Source of the DNA: Lucifuga dentata
Lineage: Eukaryota; Chordata; Actinopteri; Ophidiiformes; Bythitidae
Reading direction: 5' to 3'
DNA length: 64,000 nt
Assembly: GCA_014773175.1 (NCBI GenBank)
Contig: VXCM01001444.1
Span: 89,841-153,840 of the forward strand
The notes under the pieces were generated by a model, which worked only from the letters and a program-made list of their open reading frames with translations, was not told where the DNA came from and made no database searches. The first letter of the stretch is position 1. Each line of letters begins with the position of its first letter. A program made the translations under genes and the position numbers. Positions 33,961 to 46,968 of this stretch are shown piece by piece.

Positions 33961-36219
33961 GGCTGACTGCTGGTTCAGCAGCCACAACCTGAAAAATGCA
34001 TTACCAGCTAACTTTAGTTTCCTGTTTTAGTTTCAAAAAAAAGAAAAAAAAAGAAAAACATAATCCACTTTCTCCCTCACATTAAATACTTTTTTTTTTT
34101 TTAGGTTATATTGTGTTATGGAAACAAAGATTTTGGAGCTATTTATTTCTAGCAAAATAAAGATCAATAACCGATTATTAGCTCTGCATAAAAAATATTA
34201 ACAAAAACGAACTGAAATGACCATAAAATGAAAATAAACTTCCATAGTAATAAAATAATTCGTTGGTATTAATCGTGGAACTGAGACCACACAAAAGTTA
34301 GCAGGCTAACTCGTTAGCATCTTAATTCATCTCTATAATATAACCATCAATATTATGTCGCTGCATTCAGACTTTAAAAGACTAAAACGAAAACTCATAA
34401 CAAATAAAAAGTGTAAATAAATATCACACACCTTGAATGTGAAAGTTTAAAACTAAAATGCGTTTAGCTTGAGTTCATTCAAAGATTGTCAGCCCGGAAT
34501 GATTTCCAGATGCACAAAAACAACATCCAGGTTGGTAATGTCGTTTCCGGTTGTGATCTCAGAATAAGAGTCTATGTCAAAATAAAAGTCTCTAAAAAAC
34601 GGATTTACTTTGATCACTACTTTAAACCTTTGAACTGTAAATTATTTTCTTTATGGTTGAGCAAATACATTTATTTTCAAATGTTGTGCTTTGCTGACCT
34701 GAAGGTTTAAAAAAAGGAAAAAAAATACATTAAGTGCAAATTCAGTTTTATTGTCAAAAGAGTGCATATACGGGATTACAGTTACACATATATTAGTTTA
34801 TTTTAAACATTTCTATACCTTTATACTTTACTGTGGTGTAACAGTGACACTGAGGCCACGACACTTAGAGTTTATTTTATCATGGACTAAGGATGAAGAT
34901 TTTAAAATGCACTTGAACACTGAGGAGTGACTGACTTAAGGGTCATACCAGTGGTTTTGCATGTTTGAGTTATAGTATAACATACAATAGTAAATAGGGG
35001 ATGTGAGTTTCTGAGTTTTACCTGATTTATGTTTTGTGTGTGTATTACAGGATGACAGGAACAGATGGCGCTCAGCGCGCGTAACACCCGCTGAGAGGCA
35101 GCCACCGCAAAATAAATGCTGCGGTCAAGCTAATGCAAGTGTAACGTGCTCTGCCTTTTCCTTATCGCTACAGGTACGTTAATATTCCTTTACATGAAAC
35201 CTTCAAACATGTTATTAATCATGTTGCCTTATGAGTATCATTGTAAAAGTGGAATAGTTTGTTGTTTTAAGGTGTAAGGAGAAGAATTAGCCACAAGCTA
35301 ACATGCGCAGCTCGTGAAACTGTTGAGTTAGTCAGTGAGTAACAGACACAGCAGTTTAGCTGCTAACTAAGCTACATGGCTAATGTGCTAAGGGGTAGTA
35401 CACATCAATATTTTTACTGTGGCAATTACATGTTTTATCTATGACGTTACAAGCACTTACTAATGATATGATAGTTTGGATAATGCTGAGTTCTGTAACT
35501 GTAAATATTACAGTTCCTGGCAATTACCTGGTGTTGCTAACACCTGAGTTATATTTTCTATTAATTGTGATTCATTCTTATCCACCTTCCTGACACCACC
35601 AAAAAAGGCATGGTCTTGTCAGTCTTCTCCTGGAACTATATTCCCTGGCAGAGCTATACCTTTTCTTCCTTGCTGGACCACTTAAGTAAAGTTATTTAGA
35701 CAAAACAATGTAATAATCGTCATGTTCGCTGTGATGGATTATTTATCTCAGCATGTTTCTCTGCAAGTTGATTTTTATATTGCTCTGGAATGAACTGAGG
35801 GCAGTCTGGAGTGTAGGAAAAAAATTCTAATATTTATCACTCCAGTATTAAATCTTGGAAAATGGTTGTCAGTAATGTAACGTAGATGCATGTATATATA
35901 TTGAGCTCAAACATGCAAAACCACCAGTATGGTCCTTTAAAGCAAAAACAACTAAACCAGCAGGAGCAACTGTCTGAACTACAACAACATCAAACACCTG
36001 AAAGCAACATGCAGCAGCTGAAAACAGGCTGACCAATCAGAGAGCGAGAGGAAATACGAAACATCAATCTGATTGGCCACAAGTCCTGTCAATCACATAA
36101 GGCATGGAGAGCCCCAGGCAAACTTTTTCTGGTTACCAGAGAACAGTTTATGTCATATGAAATATGGAACATATGAACGTATATTTTTTTCATTTCCACA
36201 TGGCCAATCACATCCCTCC
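33961..36219. other. Intergenic region pcid2-tbx19
   Basis: Head of pcid2 and tail of tbx19. The first 550 bases hold the pcid2 promoter and 5' UTR, with ETS-like TTTCCGG at about 34544. A MITE-related stretch occupies 34936-35940. Within it 35055-35160 is GC-rich unique sequence ending CTACAG/GTACGT, which could be a noncoding exon edge; I cannot assign it. No coding gene is supported. Confidence 0.5.
34936..35940. mobile_element. Long or composite TTAA-flanked element (~1 kb)
   Basis: The left end TTAAGGGTCATACCAGTGG is at 34936. The right end ACCACCAGTATGGTCCTTTAA finishes at 35940. The right third (from about 35585) carries the CTCCTGGAACTATATTCC block of the family, while the middle is unrelated. 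It may be one element with an insertion or two half copies. Confidence 0.5.
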
Positions 36220-37001
36220 TCAGAAAGAATGGGTGGGCCCAGGTGGCCATCCGGCGCCGCCCACTCGGCCGTGACTCAGCGGCTGCATGAGGTTCTCGCT
36301 GCTGACTGGTCCATGGAGTGTGTTGCAGGGGGAGTGGGAGGGACTTAGGTCTCCACATCCAACCGTCCACAGACAGGGATACTGACTGAATACACAAAAA
36401 ACACACGCATACTAACACAAAATTGTGTCATTTCCTGTTTATTGTTGATTAGGAAGTAGGCGGGGTTTATTGGTCTCACTGTTAAATTTACCTTTGCAGG
36501 CCTTGGCTGGGGCTTTACCTGGATTTATTAAAGCTGTTGGCAGAGCCTTACCTGGAGCTGGGAGGAGGAGGAGCCTGGGAGGAAGGAGCAGTGCTGGTCA
36601 GTGGGAGAGAGGAGGAGGAGGAGGAAGAGGAGGAGGAAGAGGAGGTATGACGAGGAGAGGAGCCGTTCCACCCATCTGATAACACCTGAACACCTTCAGA
36701 CAAACACACTTCAGACAGACAGGTGACAGTTACAAACATATCCATCAATTTTCGTTTTCAGAATCTTTCAAAATAAATGTCTTTTCAGTTTATATACAGC
36801 AAAAAAACTAATTTACGTATGCGTAATAACTGTATGTTACTTGAGGAGTGTGAGCGGTGAGACAGGTAGGTGGGAGGGTAAGGGGTGTGTCGCCCAGGGT
36901 AACCATGGTGTTTGTAACCATGGTGATGATGCGACGTCAATGGGAGGCTGCCTCCATAAGGGAAAGGCCCGCCCCCTCCAGCCGAGCACAAGGACCAGCC
37001 T

Positions 37002-37038
<37 letters not shown>

Positions 37039-37630
37039 ACACACACACATACACATGCACGCCTATAGCTTCCAGCTGTCTTGTTTGATATATTTAAAAC
37101 AGTTTGTGTTGTGCACTGGGGAGTTTACTGACAAGGTTGAATCCCAACACGGCTTTCTGACTCTGGTAAGCTCCGCCCACCTGGGATCCTGGATTAGATG
37201 AATGAAAAACTGTCAGCAATTTGTGTGTGTGCCTGCATTTATTAGTGTAAGAAACACAATTTTAACAATGAAAGAGGCAAACAATCTTTTCACATATGTG
37301 TAAATGAAATTACAAAAGTCACACAGTGGTGTGTGTGTGTGTATTTTCATTAGCTCTCTCACTTGACACTATCTCTCCAAACGAGTGAGATGCTCGAGCG
37401 ACAGCTCTGAGCAGCTGATAATGACTCGCTAATCGCCTGCTAATGCTAACTTCCCTTAGTATGCTGGTGAGAAATGCTAAGCTAAGTGTCTGCTAACACG
37501 ACTCATTTATTCACTGTGTGTAAAGTGTGTGTTACCTGCTGGCTGACATGATATGGCATCATGTGACATGACATCACTTCACCTGTCAGGCTCAGAACTT
37601 ATCAATCAACCCTTGTCGTGATGGCTGTTT

Positions 37631-37664
<34 letters not shown>

Positions 37665-39957
37665 GGAGAGCACAGGAAGTGAGGAGCGTTTCGTACCTCT
37701 CTTTTGCATCCAGGAACGCTTTAGCGAAAGGGTTGTACTTGATCTTCAGAGCTGTGATCTGCACAGAAAAATAGAATACATCAAAACAAACCCATAAATT
37801 ATGAAAATGTGTGCGTGTGTGTGTGTACCTCTTCATTCTGATAGGCAGTAACGGCGATGAACTGAGTTTCTCTGAAGGAAACGTTGGAAACCAGACGGTG
37901 GCGAGAACCGACACACACGATGTGGAGCTGAGGCTCATACTTATGCAGAGAGTTCAGCATGATCTGCCACAAAGAGACACGGAGACCTGTAAACACCTGT
38001 CCACATCTGTCCATCTGTACGTACTGTACTTCCTGTATCTGTCCACATCTGTCTGCTCTTTAAGCGTCACACCATCTATACTCAGGAAATGTCCTTGTTT
38101 TAAAGGATTTCAGCTGAGATCTAAGTGAAGTCGAGTTCATCTGTTTTTCCTAAACTCAGGTACGAAAGTAAAATGGCCTAATGGGTCGTTAACTTAACAC
38201 GAAAGCTAAAAAAGGACGCGCACCTCATCGATAAAACGAGGAAAAACAAACACAAAACTGAATCCAAACGTAATTTTTGGGATGATAACCCTGTTCTGCC
38301 TCTCCGTCTGTAGAAGAGTTTGTGGAGTGGAGCCATCTTTGTCTTTTGGCCCAAACACTCTTTTATCCATCGGGCTCTCTTTTCTCTCTTGTCCATCTCT
38401 CCATCAACCCTGCCGCCCCCACCCTCTTCCCCCTCGCTAACGAGGCCCAATTAACCAATCACAGTTCTCCAGACCAACACACAAAAACAAACTGTTTTCT
38501 ATTCAGATTGAGAGGCTGGCTTCACCTCTGACCCCCGTGTGGTTGTGTATGTGTGTGTGTGTGTGTGTGTGTGTTTATCCTGGCAGTGCCCACATTAGCT
38601 GGAGTGTGTGTGGGCCCTTTTTGAATATAGTTTACCTCTCTCTCTCGTCCATCTGAAGCATGATGGGTAAATTAATTTCCCAGTAAAAAACATAATTACC
38701 ATAATGCACAAATAAGCTGAGCAATTATTTCATTATGGCTGAGCTCTCTGTTCCAACTCTGCATTACTGCCGTGTGTGTGTGTGTGTGTGATATTTGCAC
38801 AGGGATAATGGGGTAAATATAAACAACATTACTGCCAATTTTTGTAGTACTGCTCGTGTGTGTGTGATGGCCTCTCAGAGTGAACGGCTCTCGACAGGAA
38901 GTGCATTAAACTGCCGCCGGCCAATTAAGAGCTGTTTATCCCGTTCCCGTGGTTACGAGGGGGCGAGCAAGGTGAAGTGAGCGAGGAGAGGGACTGAAGT
39001 GGCTAATTAGAGGCGGTAGTCTCTCGCCCACTCCAGTACAATATGGGAGAGAGAGAGAAACGAAGACGAAGATACGGAGCCACTCTTGACATGGAGAGCA
39101 GGATAATGGATTGAGGAAGAAGAGGAAGAGGAGAAGAGAGAGAAGCAAGGATGAGGAAGAGGAATAAAAGTGAAGTGGGAAAGAAGAAGAAGAGGGAAGA
39201 GGAGAGAAAGTTGTAGAAGTGTAAGTTCAAAAAGAAGAAAAGCAGAAGAGAGGAAAGATGAAGCGAAAAAAGAGAAGGAGGAGCGAACAAAAGGAAGAAC
39301 AGATAGGAAAGAGGAGAGGAAAAAAGAAGAGGAAAAATAAGAAAGATGGAAAAGAAAATGGGGGCAAAAAAGAGGAAATATGAGGATGAAAAAGAGGAAG
39401 ATTAAAAAGAATAGGAGGAAGAGAAGGAGAAAAAGGAGAGCCAAAGGGAAGAACAGAAATGAGGAAGAAAAGAAGATGAGAGATACAGAGGAACATTAAA
39501 AAGAAGAGGATGAAAAAGAAAAGTGAGGAGGAAGAAGAAAATGAGATATGAAGATGAGAGCAGATGAAAAGAAGAAAAGTAACAATGAAAAATTTAAGGA
39601 ACAAAAATATCTTCCTTAGATTTTTCTATTTCTAGTCTTTTTCTTTCTTTCTTTCTTTCTTCTTTTCTGTGTGTCTACCTGTCCTCCTCCGTTGACCTTG
39701 TTGGTGAGTTTGACCTTGTTAAAGGTCACGGCTGCCTTCATCCAGTGAGCTCCAAAGTTCGGTGAGTCCGGGTGAATGTAGACGCTGCCGTGGCCCCGCC
39801 CCTCACCCCGCCCCTCCGCCCTGCCGGCTGCCACCCACTCTCCATTTACGAACTTCCAGCGGCAGCCGTCGGCCGGGACAAAGTCCAGCAGGATGGAGTA
39901 CATGGAGCTTGGATCCAGACCAGATATGCTGACCTTCAGCACCGGGAACATCCGCCT

Positions 39958-40001
<44 letters not shown>

Positions 40002-40686
40002 CAGTTACAGTTTTTAAAAAGAAATATTTAAATTACGATTTTATTTTGAAGTCCTGGTTATCAGAGATCTCTAATATCTTATCAGAACCTTCTTAAGGAC
40101 CATGAGACCCGTGTCAAGGACCACTGAATCTTCAAGAACCCGACAATAGATCGTCTAAAAAGTCAAATGGCTATGTAAGCTTCAGTGGAAGTGGAAATGC
40201 CACAGTGGACGACGGGTGCAAGAGCAGCTAAAACCTCCTCAAGGACCCCTGGAATTCATCAAGGTCCTCTAGAACCTTCTTAAAGACCCCCCCAAGACTG
40301 TTTAAAGACCATTGAGACCTTTCATGGATCCTGGAACGACTTCAGTTCCAATAACCTTCAAGACTGAGGTAGGACTTTTAAAGGATCTCTAGAACCCCAA
40401 GAAATCTTCTCAGTGACCCTTAGTTTTCAAAGAATCCCGAGAATTGTCTTAAGGATCCCAAGAACCTCCTTGGTGACCCTCAGCTTTCAAAGAATCCCTA
40501 GAATCTTATCAAGGCTGAAAGAACCTTCTCAGTGACTTTAAACTTTTGAAGAAACCCAAAAATCTTTTCAGTGACCCCTGGAACCTTGTGAAAGATCACA
40601 AGAACCTTCTTAAGGCCCCAAGAACCTACAAAGACTTGCTTTCAAATAATGAAAAATTATTCATCCATTCGGGTGCACACGCATAT

Positions 40687-40718
<32 letters not shown>

Positions 40719-41479
40719 CTAAAACATGCTGCAAGCTTTTCTTCATGTCACTCGTCTTCATGAAGTGGCGTTCTGCAGGTGTAAATGGAGCGTTCGCTCA
40801 CGAGGATGGTCAACACACCTCGCTCAGCAAAAAAAAAAAAAAAAAAANAAAATCCCCAAATGAATAACCAGCCAATAGGATTGCTGATCTGGAATCAGAC
40901 GCTTTTTGCTTTTCTCAGTTTGATTTCAGAGTAAATATCTTGTGCTAAAAGCACTAATACGACAATGGGATAAAAGCCAATTGAAAGTCTAAATTGTACG
41001 GTAAAAGTAAAGTATTAGTCACAAAATGTACTCAAGTATCCACAAAGTGAAGAAAAGTCACTTATAGAGTATTAAATGATCAATAATCAATAATGCCAAT
41101 CAAATCAGCATTACTGCATTAACATGTACCAGATACTCTTCACTGAGTACTTTTACTTCTTAAAGTATGAATGAAATGGAGGATTTTTCTTGTGATGCGG
41201 TTGTCATGGTTACCGTCCATTCTTGGTGACAATCATCTCATTGGTGATGTTCTGGAACTTCCTCCACAGCTCGGCATCCTCAAGAGTCACCCTCAGCTCC
41301 CTCTCCGTCGGGTCGCCCTTCTCTCGCCCGGCCTGCAGCTCGCTCTCCACGGCGCTCAGCAGGCGGGACATGCAGCGGTCCGCCGAGCCGGGGCTGCACG
41401 CCGAGCCTGCCGAACCCATGGGGGTGCCGCCGACCTCCGAGCCAGACTCCCTGTCCTCCTGTAAGCCCTCCACCTTCAT
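36220..41479 (-). CDS. tbx19: TBX19 (TPIT), T-box transcription factor
   Basis: Exons in transcript order: 41214-41479, 39679-39955, 37829-37963, 37697-37758, 37536-37576, 36841-36999, 36552-36693 and 36220-36385 (TGA 36220-36222). Phases agree; 415 residues. The T-box runs from [20 protein letters not shown] to [17 protein letters not shown], with the DNA-contact signature [13 protein letters not shown]. Brachyury-class features are strong, but [17 protein letters not shown] and LLDFVPAD favour TBX19 over TBXT. The tail keeps TBX19-like [20 protein letters not shown] and YPCLWT. TBX19 specifies pituitary POMC (corticotroph) cells in mammals. The T-box exons are certain. Exon 5 and the start of exon 7 are my best fit to weak acceptors. 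A Gly/Ala/Arg-rich insertion ([12 protein letters not shown]) lies within the T-box. Neighbour sft2d2 matches human 1q24. Confidence 0.9.
37003..37056. repeat. (CA)n microsatellite at tbx19 exon 6 acceptor
   Basis: In minus sense (GT)n runs straight into the TCAG acceptor at 37000. Confidence 0.9.
39040..39610. repeat. Long polypurine (GA-rich) tract in tbx19 intron 2
   Basis: About 570 bases in which the plus strand is overwhelmingly A and G (AAGAAGAGGAAGAGG-like). The complement gives long Phe/Leu/Ser reading frames that are not genes. A (CTTT)n run follows at about 39640-39665. Confidence 0.9.
39961..39998. repeat. (CA)n microsatellite forming the acceptor tract of tbx19 exon 2
   Basis: In minus sense (GT)n ends GTACAG at the exon 2 boundary (39955). 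Confidence 0.9.
40085..40640. repeat. Degenerate AGAACCTTCTTAAGG repeat in tbx19 intron 1
   Basis: Roughly 20-base units resembling AGAACCTTCTTAAGGACCC recur with heavy divergence. The motif resembles the reverse complement of the 4840-5045 repeat. Confidence 0.65.
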
Positions 41480-41615
41480 CTGAACACAAAAAGACAGGAA
41501 TTCAGCCAGCCCCTTTCTTTCCTTGTTTCCATCCTTCCTTCATTCTGTCCTGCCTTCCTTCCTTTCCTTTCTTCCTTGAATGCTTCATTCCCTCCTTTCT
41601 CAACTTTTTTTTTAC

Positions 41616-41662
<47 letters not shown>

Positions 41663-44600
41663 ACTTTCTTCCTTTCTACAACCCTTTTTTTTTCTCTTCC
41701 TTCCTTCCTTCCTTCCTTTCCTTTTTCTTATTAAATCTGCACAAAAGAATTACGAGCATTAAGATTTGATTCTTGAAAAACTCTCGTGTCTTTATTTTGT
41801 TCTTCATGATATGATTAAATTTTTTTTCATTTGATTTAATTTAGAAACTAAAATTCTAGAAAGAATCCTGTAATTCTTTTTTTGGGTGTAGGTTTGTATT
41901 TTCTTCAATGACAAAACAATACAAAAACAAAATAACATCAGTAATCACAACTTCCAGATTAATAATCTAAACAGTAATAATTAATCATCATCATCATCAT
42001 CATCAAATACGTATTTATTAGTATAATTCATGTTACGTTGCTTTAAAAGTCTGTCAAACACTAAAGAACATAAAACAACTGAAAGGCTGTTTAGTTTTAA
42101 TTTATGAAATCAAATAATTATTTATCATTTTAAAAAAAAGATTATTTTATGAGCTTCATGTCACAGATGATTGTTTCATCTGAGTTTAGTTTAAGATGTA
42201 AACTGATGTATGATTTATTCTCAAGTATTGCGTAAAACTAGAAAAACACAAAAATAATCTCTACATTTAGGAGGGAATAATTTTGAGAATTAAATGAGGA
42301 TAACGGCATCATAAATCATTTCAGCCAAAAGAAATGATTATTTATAACAGCAGCTGTTAAATATAAATCTGATTTAAACTGAATTTGCGTTGCAGAAACT
42401 GAAAATAACACAAAATGTTAAAGTTTAATTTAATCAATTTAAATATTCTGTTTTCAAACTGATTTAGCTTTTATCAAATACTAATAAAAATAATTCTAAT
42501 ATTTAGACATTTTAAGTTTTAATTAGAGTCAATTTCTGGATACAAAAATCTAAAACAGATGAATACCTGCTGGCATAAATGATCTGCCCGTAAATGTCTG
42601 TTGTTTGGGGTCAAAGCTGCTTAATACTCAGTTTTAACTGCAAAACATGATTTTATTTATATCAGTCACTCCTAATTGGAAATCATGCTTATTTGTAATT
42701 TATTTTAATCATTTCAATTTAAAATAATATATATTTTTTAAAATTATTTTAATCATTTCAGGTGAATGTTTTCTCAAGTAAATAAATTTAGAGGAAACAC
42801 TTTTTTAAATTTTTATACTAGCAACACATGAACATTGATATTTATGAATAAGATAATAAAATGCCTATTAAAATAACTCAAATTAGTTTAAAAATAAAGA
42901 ACTAATAAAAATTAAATCAAAATTCTACACCTTTCTACACCGTCTGCTTATTAAAAGTCTGATGGTGTCGATCAGACATAATTTTAAACTATTTTATCTC
43001 CTCTATAATTTCAGTAAATGTTCTCATTAAATATTTCTAGTATTTCTGAAATAATAAACACGTCGATAAGAGTCGTAAAAAAAGAGCCGAAATAAACAAA
43101 TATGAGGGACTTACCTGCTGACAGATGCTGAAATAATCCCCAAACAAAAGGTGATAATTGAGATTAAACTTTACTTAAGAGTTAATAAAGTGTAAATTAT
43201 AATTAAAGTGTTTATCAGGTGTTAGTTTGTGTTGTGAAGCTGCTTCAGCCTCTAAATGATCAAATGAGAGAAAACCAGTCAGATTAAACCTCGCTCGACC
43301 ACTCTCTCTCTCTAACACACTTTACCTCACTCAACTGCTCTCTCTCTCTCTCTCTCGAACACACTATACCTCGCTCACTCTAACACACTACATCTCTTTC
43401 ACACACTATACCTTGCTCGACCGCTCTCTTTAGCACACACCTTGCTCGCTCTCTCTGTCATCCTATGTCTCACTCTACCATTCTCTCTCTAATACACTAT
43501 ACCTTGTTCTACCACTCCGACAACATACCTCACTCTACCACTCTCTCACTCTAACATACTATACCTCACTTTTTTTCCTCTTTACCTTTTTTCCTCATAC
43601 CATGTCTTGCTCTCTCTCTCTACCACTCCCACTCTAACACACACCAGAGAATGGAGAGCCAAATCTTTAGAGTTTCTACTGTAGAAGAAAATCCACTAAT
43701 CAATCAAAGTCATTGATCGGTTGCATGATGGGTTCGTTGATTTATTTTTTGTGGTTGCAGCTGTAACAATGAAGGGTTTTAAAAATAATCAGGTTGAAAT
43801 GTCATGAAGAAAAACAGCATGTAATGGAGAAGAGGTCAAATCTCACACACACACACACGCTTCTTCCCTCCGTCTGCGGCGACATACGATACGCTGACCA
43901 TGATTGCTGCCATAACCAGGAGCGTGTGTGTTTTATTGTGAACGTTAAAGTGTGTGTGTGTGTGTGTTTTAATCAGCAGGTGGCACAAGTGGAGATTAGG
44001 GGCTTTAGTGTCTTAACGGGCATGAAAACGACGTTACGGAGGCTGGTAAGGTAAATATCAGAGCTAACACACACACACACACAGATTTATTTTATTATGT
44101 AAAACTATCTCAACCATTGGACAGATTATCATAAAATTTTATACAGACATTCACAAATCCTTAATACTTCCCTTCTCTTTCTCTCTGCTGCACACACACA
44201 CCTGATTTACTACATCAGGTGTGTTTAGCCAATCAAAGCCCTTCATCAAGTGAACACACCTGATTTCTACTTCTACACCTGTTCACGAAAGGAGAAAAAT
44301 CTGCTTTGGAGTTATTGGAACTGGACTTTTTCTTGAGTTTTAGCATTTCTGAAACTTTACCTGCAATCAGGAAGAGTCTCTGTGACATCATGGCGTCTGC
44401 GATTATCAACAGGAAGTCAACAGAATCAGTACACCAAACTCAGAGACATGAATGAAAAGATCAGAAGTTTCCTTTAATCCTTCATACAAACGGATCAATA
44501 AATCACCGCATAAATAAAAACGTGACAGTTTTCTTGAAATATTTCCAAAAACGGTGAAAATGTTCTGAAATGTAATGACGAGGTTTCCTGTATTTTGAGA

Positions 44601-44921
44601 TAAAAGAGCTGAAATGTTTCAGGTTTGGTCTGAGGTCGGTTACAGTTTGCGTGTTTCTCCTGGAATAATCTGGACCTTGTAACTTGGAGGTGAAGTAGTT
44701 GTTTTACACACGGTTACATGTTACACGTGATCTACATGCCACTTTCTAAGGCTTTGAGTTATTTAAGGCATTGATGTGTTTTGCAGGAGGAAGAGACGGA
44801 GGAGCCAAAATGGCTGCCAGCACTCTCTGCTGATGGATGCATACCACGCAATATCCTGCTTCCTGATTGGTGCTCATCTGGGGGGATTGTTGGAGGATGG
44901 GACCACAGGTGAGGGCGGGGT
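41480..44921. other. Intergenic region upstream of tbx19 (3.4 kb)
   Basis: Begins with CTTT/CTTCC pyrimidine tracts (41510-41720). An AT-rich stretch with no exon follows (41750-43250), then a degenerate repeat of CTCTCTCTCTAACACACTATACC-like units (43300-43650). GT/CA runs lie at 43841-43858, 43951-43967 and 44068-44083. tbx19 promoter and enhancers would lie here; no coding region is supported. The sft2d2 3' UTR is at the right end. Confidence 0.55.
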
Positions 44922-46968
44922 TCAGATGCAGAGTGAAAACATTTTGATGACAGCGTCCCTGGAGGACAGACAGGTAAGACGTTAAGAGATGCTTCAAGCT
45001 GGTGATGAAATAATTCAACAATTTGCAGAAAAGAAATCTCAAAATTCTCATAGTTCTGCGTGGGTGTGTATTACCTGGCGAACGGGATGTACGAAAGTCC
45101 ATACCTGTCAGGAATGACAATAGCAGTGACACAGGAAAAACAGGCAGATGGGTGGACAGACATGTGTGTGCATAGTGTGTGTGAGTGTGTGTGTTTTTCA
45201 TACCAGGCAAATGCCAGAAACTGCAGGATACAGAACAGCAGAGCGAGACCGTTATTCTGCCACTGGAAAGAGAGAGAGACATGTTAAAAAAAATTAAATG
45301 AACTGCCAAAATAATAAACTGCAGCCAAACGTGTGTGTGTGTGTGTTCAGTGTGTTTCTCACCCAGAAAGCTGAACACAGCGTCAACGCCAGACAGACCT
45401 GCAGAGAGACAAACGCACAATAACTGTGACACTGAGTGAGTGTGTGTGCACATATGAGTGTGTGTTGTGTGTGTTCTTACCAGCATTATGATCGTGGCCA
45501 GCGCTCTCTCTTTAGCACACATGGTCTTCAGCTGCTTTAGCGGCCCCATGAGGAACATGGTGCTGCACACACACACACACACATTATTATGTCTTCTACA
45601 GCCTGAAGGTCAGAGGTCAGGAGTCAGGTGACCGCTGTTCACATCCCTGCTTGCTGAAGAGGAACAGCTGCCTCATCTGGTTACATAACCACACGTCAGG
45701 CCTGGTTTGTCCTGGTTTGACCTTTTCTGGCCTGGTTTGGCTCAGTCTAGACTATCTGAACCTGGTTTATAAACCTGAATCCGAATGTGTTTGTCCTGCT
45801 TGTTACCTGGCCAGAGAGAAGATGTTTCCCAAGCTGTAGAGGACAGCGAACACGGGCAAACCCAGAACAGGGATCCACAGCAAGCAGCTCCCCTGAAGAC
45901 AGCAGGAGAGACAGGCTGTTACCATGGATATGGACAGGAAGACACACAAACAGGCTGTTACCATGGATACAGACAGGAAGACACACAAACCAGGCTGTTA
46001 CCATGGATACAGACAGGAAGACACAGGCTATTACCATGGATACAGACAGGAAGACACACAAACAGGCTGTTACCATGGATACAGACAGGAAGACACACAA
46101 ACCAGGCTGTTACCATGGATACAGACAGGAAGACACACAAACAGGCTGTTACCATGGATATGGACAGGAAGACACACAAACCAGGCTGTTACCATGGATA
46201 CAGACAGGAAGACTGATGAACAAGCTTTTATCAGGGGCACAAACAGACAGTTTATCACCATGGATACAGACGGGAAGACAGATAGGCTGTTGCCATTGAC
46301 GCAGACAAGTTTTGAAACATTTTGCAAATTTTTGTTTTACACATTGTGTTGTTGTTGTGTTGTTGATGTTGTTGTTGTTGAACTGACTCACTAGGATGGA
46401 GAGGGAAACTCCCAACACAAAGCAGATCCCGAAGCCCTTCAGCCGAGTCCCCCGGCCCAGCGTTGATGCCTGATTGGCTGTCTAAAGAGATGTTGTCATC
46501 ATCATCATCATCGTCATCAAAAACAAGAGAATGGAGAGTAAGTTCGTCAGGTTTAAACATTCAGGAAGACTGGATGTCACTCCAGGCTAAAAGAAGTATT
46601 GACAGAATGCCATCACATTCACCTGTATGACGTCAATGAAAATGATTCCAAAACAAACAACTTTACTGTCAATGGGAAAATCAAACATTGATGTTTTTCT
46701 GAAAAACAAATTCATTCTTCAATAATCAACTGATAATAACCTGGATCAAAGTTATTAATGTGTTAGTAACGACCCAGATTTATACAAAATTAATTAAATG
46801 ACACCTGACTTATCACCTCACACTGGATTCTATTTGATAATGAAAAACTCACTTTTGTTTAGACGCAGACAGATGCTAACATGCTAATGCTAACGTTACC
46901 TCCAGAATGTTATTTCCATCCGAGTTTCCGACATCCTGGCCGCCCAGAACTCTCTTTAATTTATCCAT
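44922..46968 (-). CDS. sft2d2: SFT2D2, Golgi vesicle-transport membrane protein
   Basis: Eight exons in transcript order: 46900-46968, 46392-46481, 45807-45892, 45481-45562, 45363-45398, 45204-45262, 45075-45104 and 44922-44958. They join in phase to 162 residues (human 160). The protein starts MDKLKRVLGGQDVGN, then has four hydrophobic spans: ICFVLGVSLSIL, LLWIPVLGLPVFAVLYSLGN, ALATIIMLVCLALTLCSAFW and LALLFCILQFLAFAW. It keeps FLMGPLKQLK and YGLSYIPFARDAV, the SFT2-family signature. Yeast Sft2 acts in endosome-to-Golgi fusion; the vertebrate role is inferred from that. The gene sits next to tbx19 as in human 1q24. Confidence 0.95.
45908..46230. repeat. 40-bp minisatellite in sft2d2 intron 2
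   Basis: About eight units of CAGGCTGTTACCATGGATAC plus ACAGACAGGAAGACACACAAAC, with one shortened unit and A/AC length variants. It produces six-frame repeat peptides that are not genes. Confidence 0.95.

Noticed and set aside
36089..36418. 109-codon minus-strand frame over the last tbx19 exon
   Set aside because: The alternative frame of the same bases gives YPCLWT and a stop in phase with the upstream tbx19 exon; the longer frame is a shadow.
39003..39604. Phe/Leu/Ser-rich minus-strand frames resembling membrane proteins
   Set aside because: The complement of a polypurine tract; composition alone explains them.
45785..46394. Overlapping long frames on both strands with repeated VTMDTDRKTHKQ-like peptides
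   Set aside because: Products of the 40-bp minisatellite in sft2d2 intron 2.
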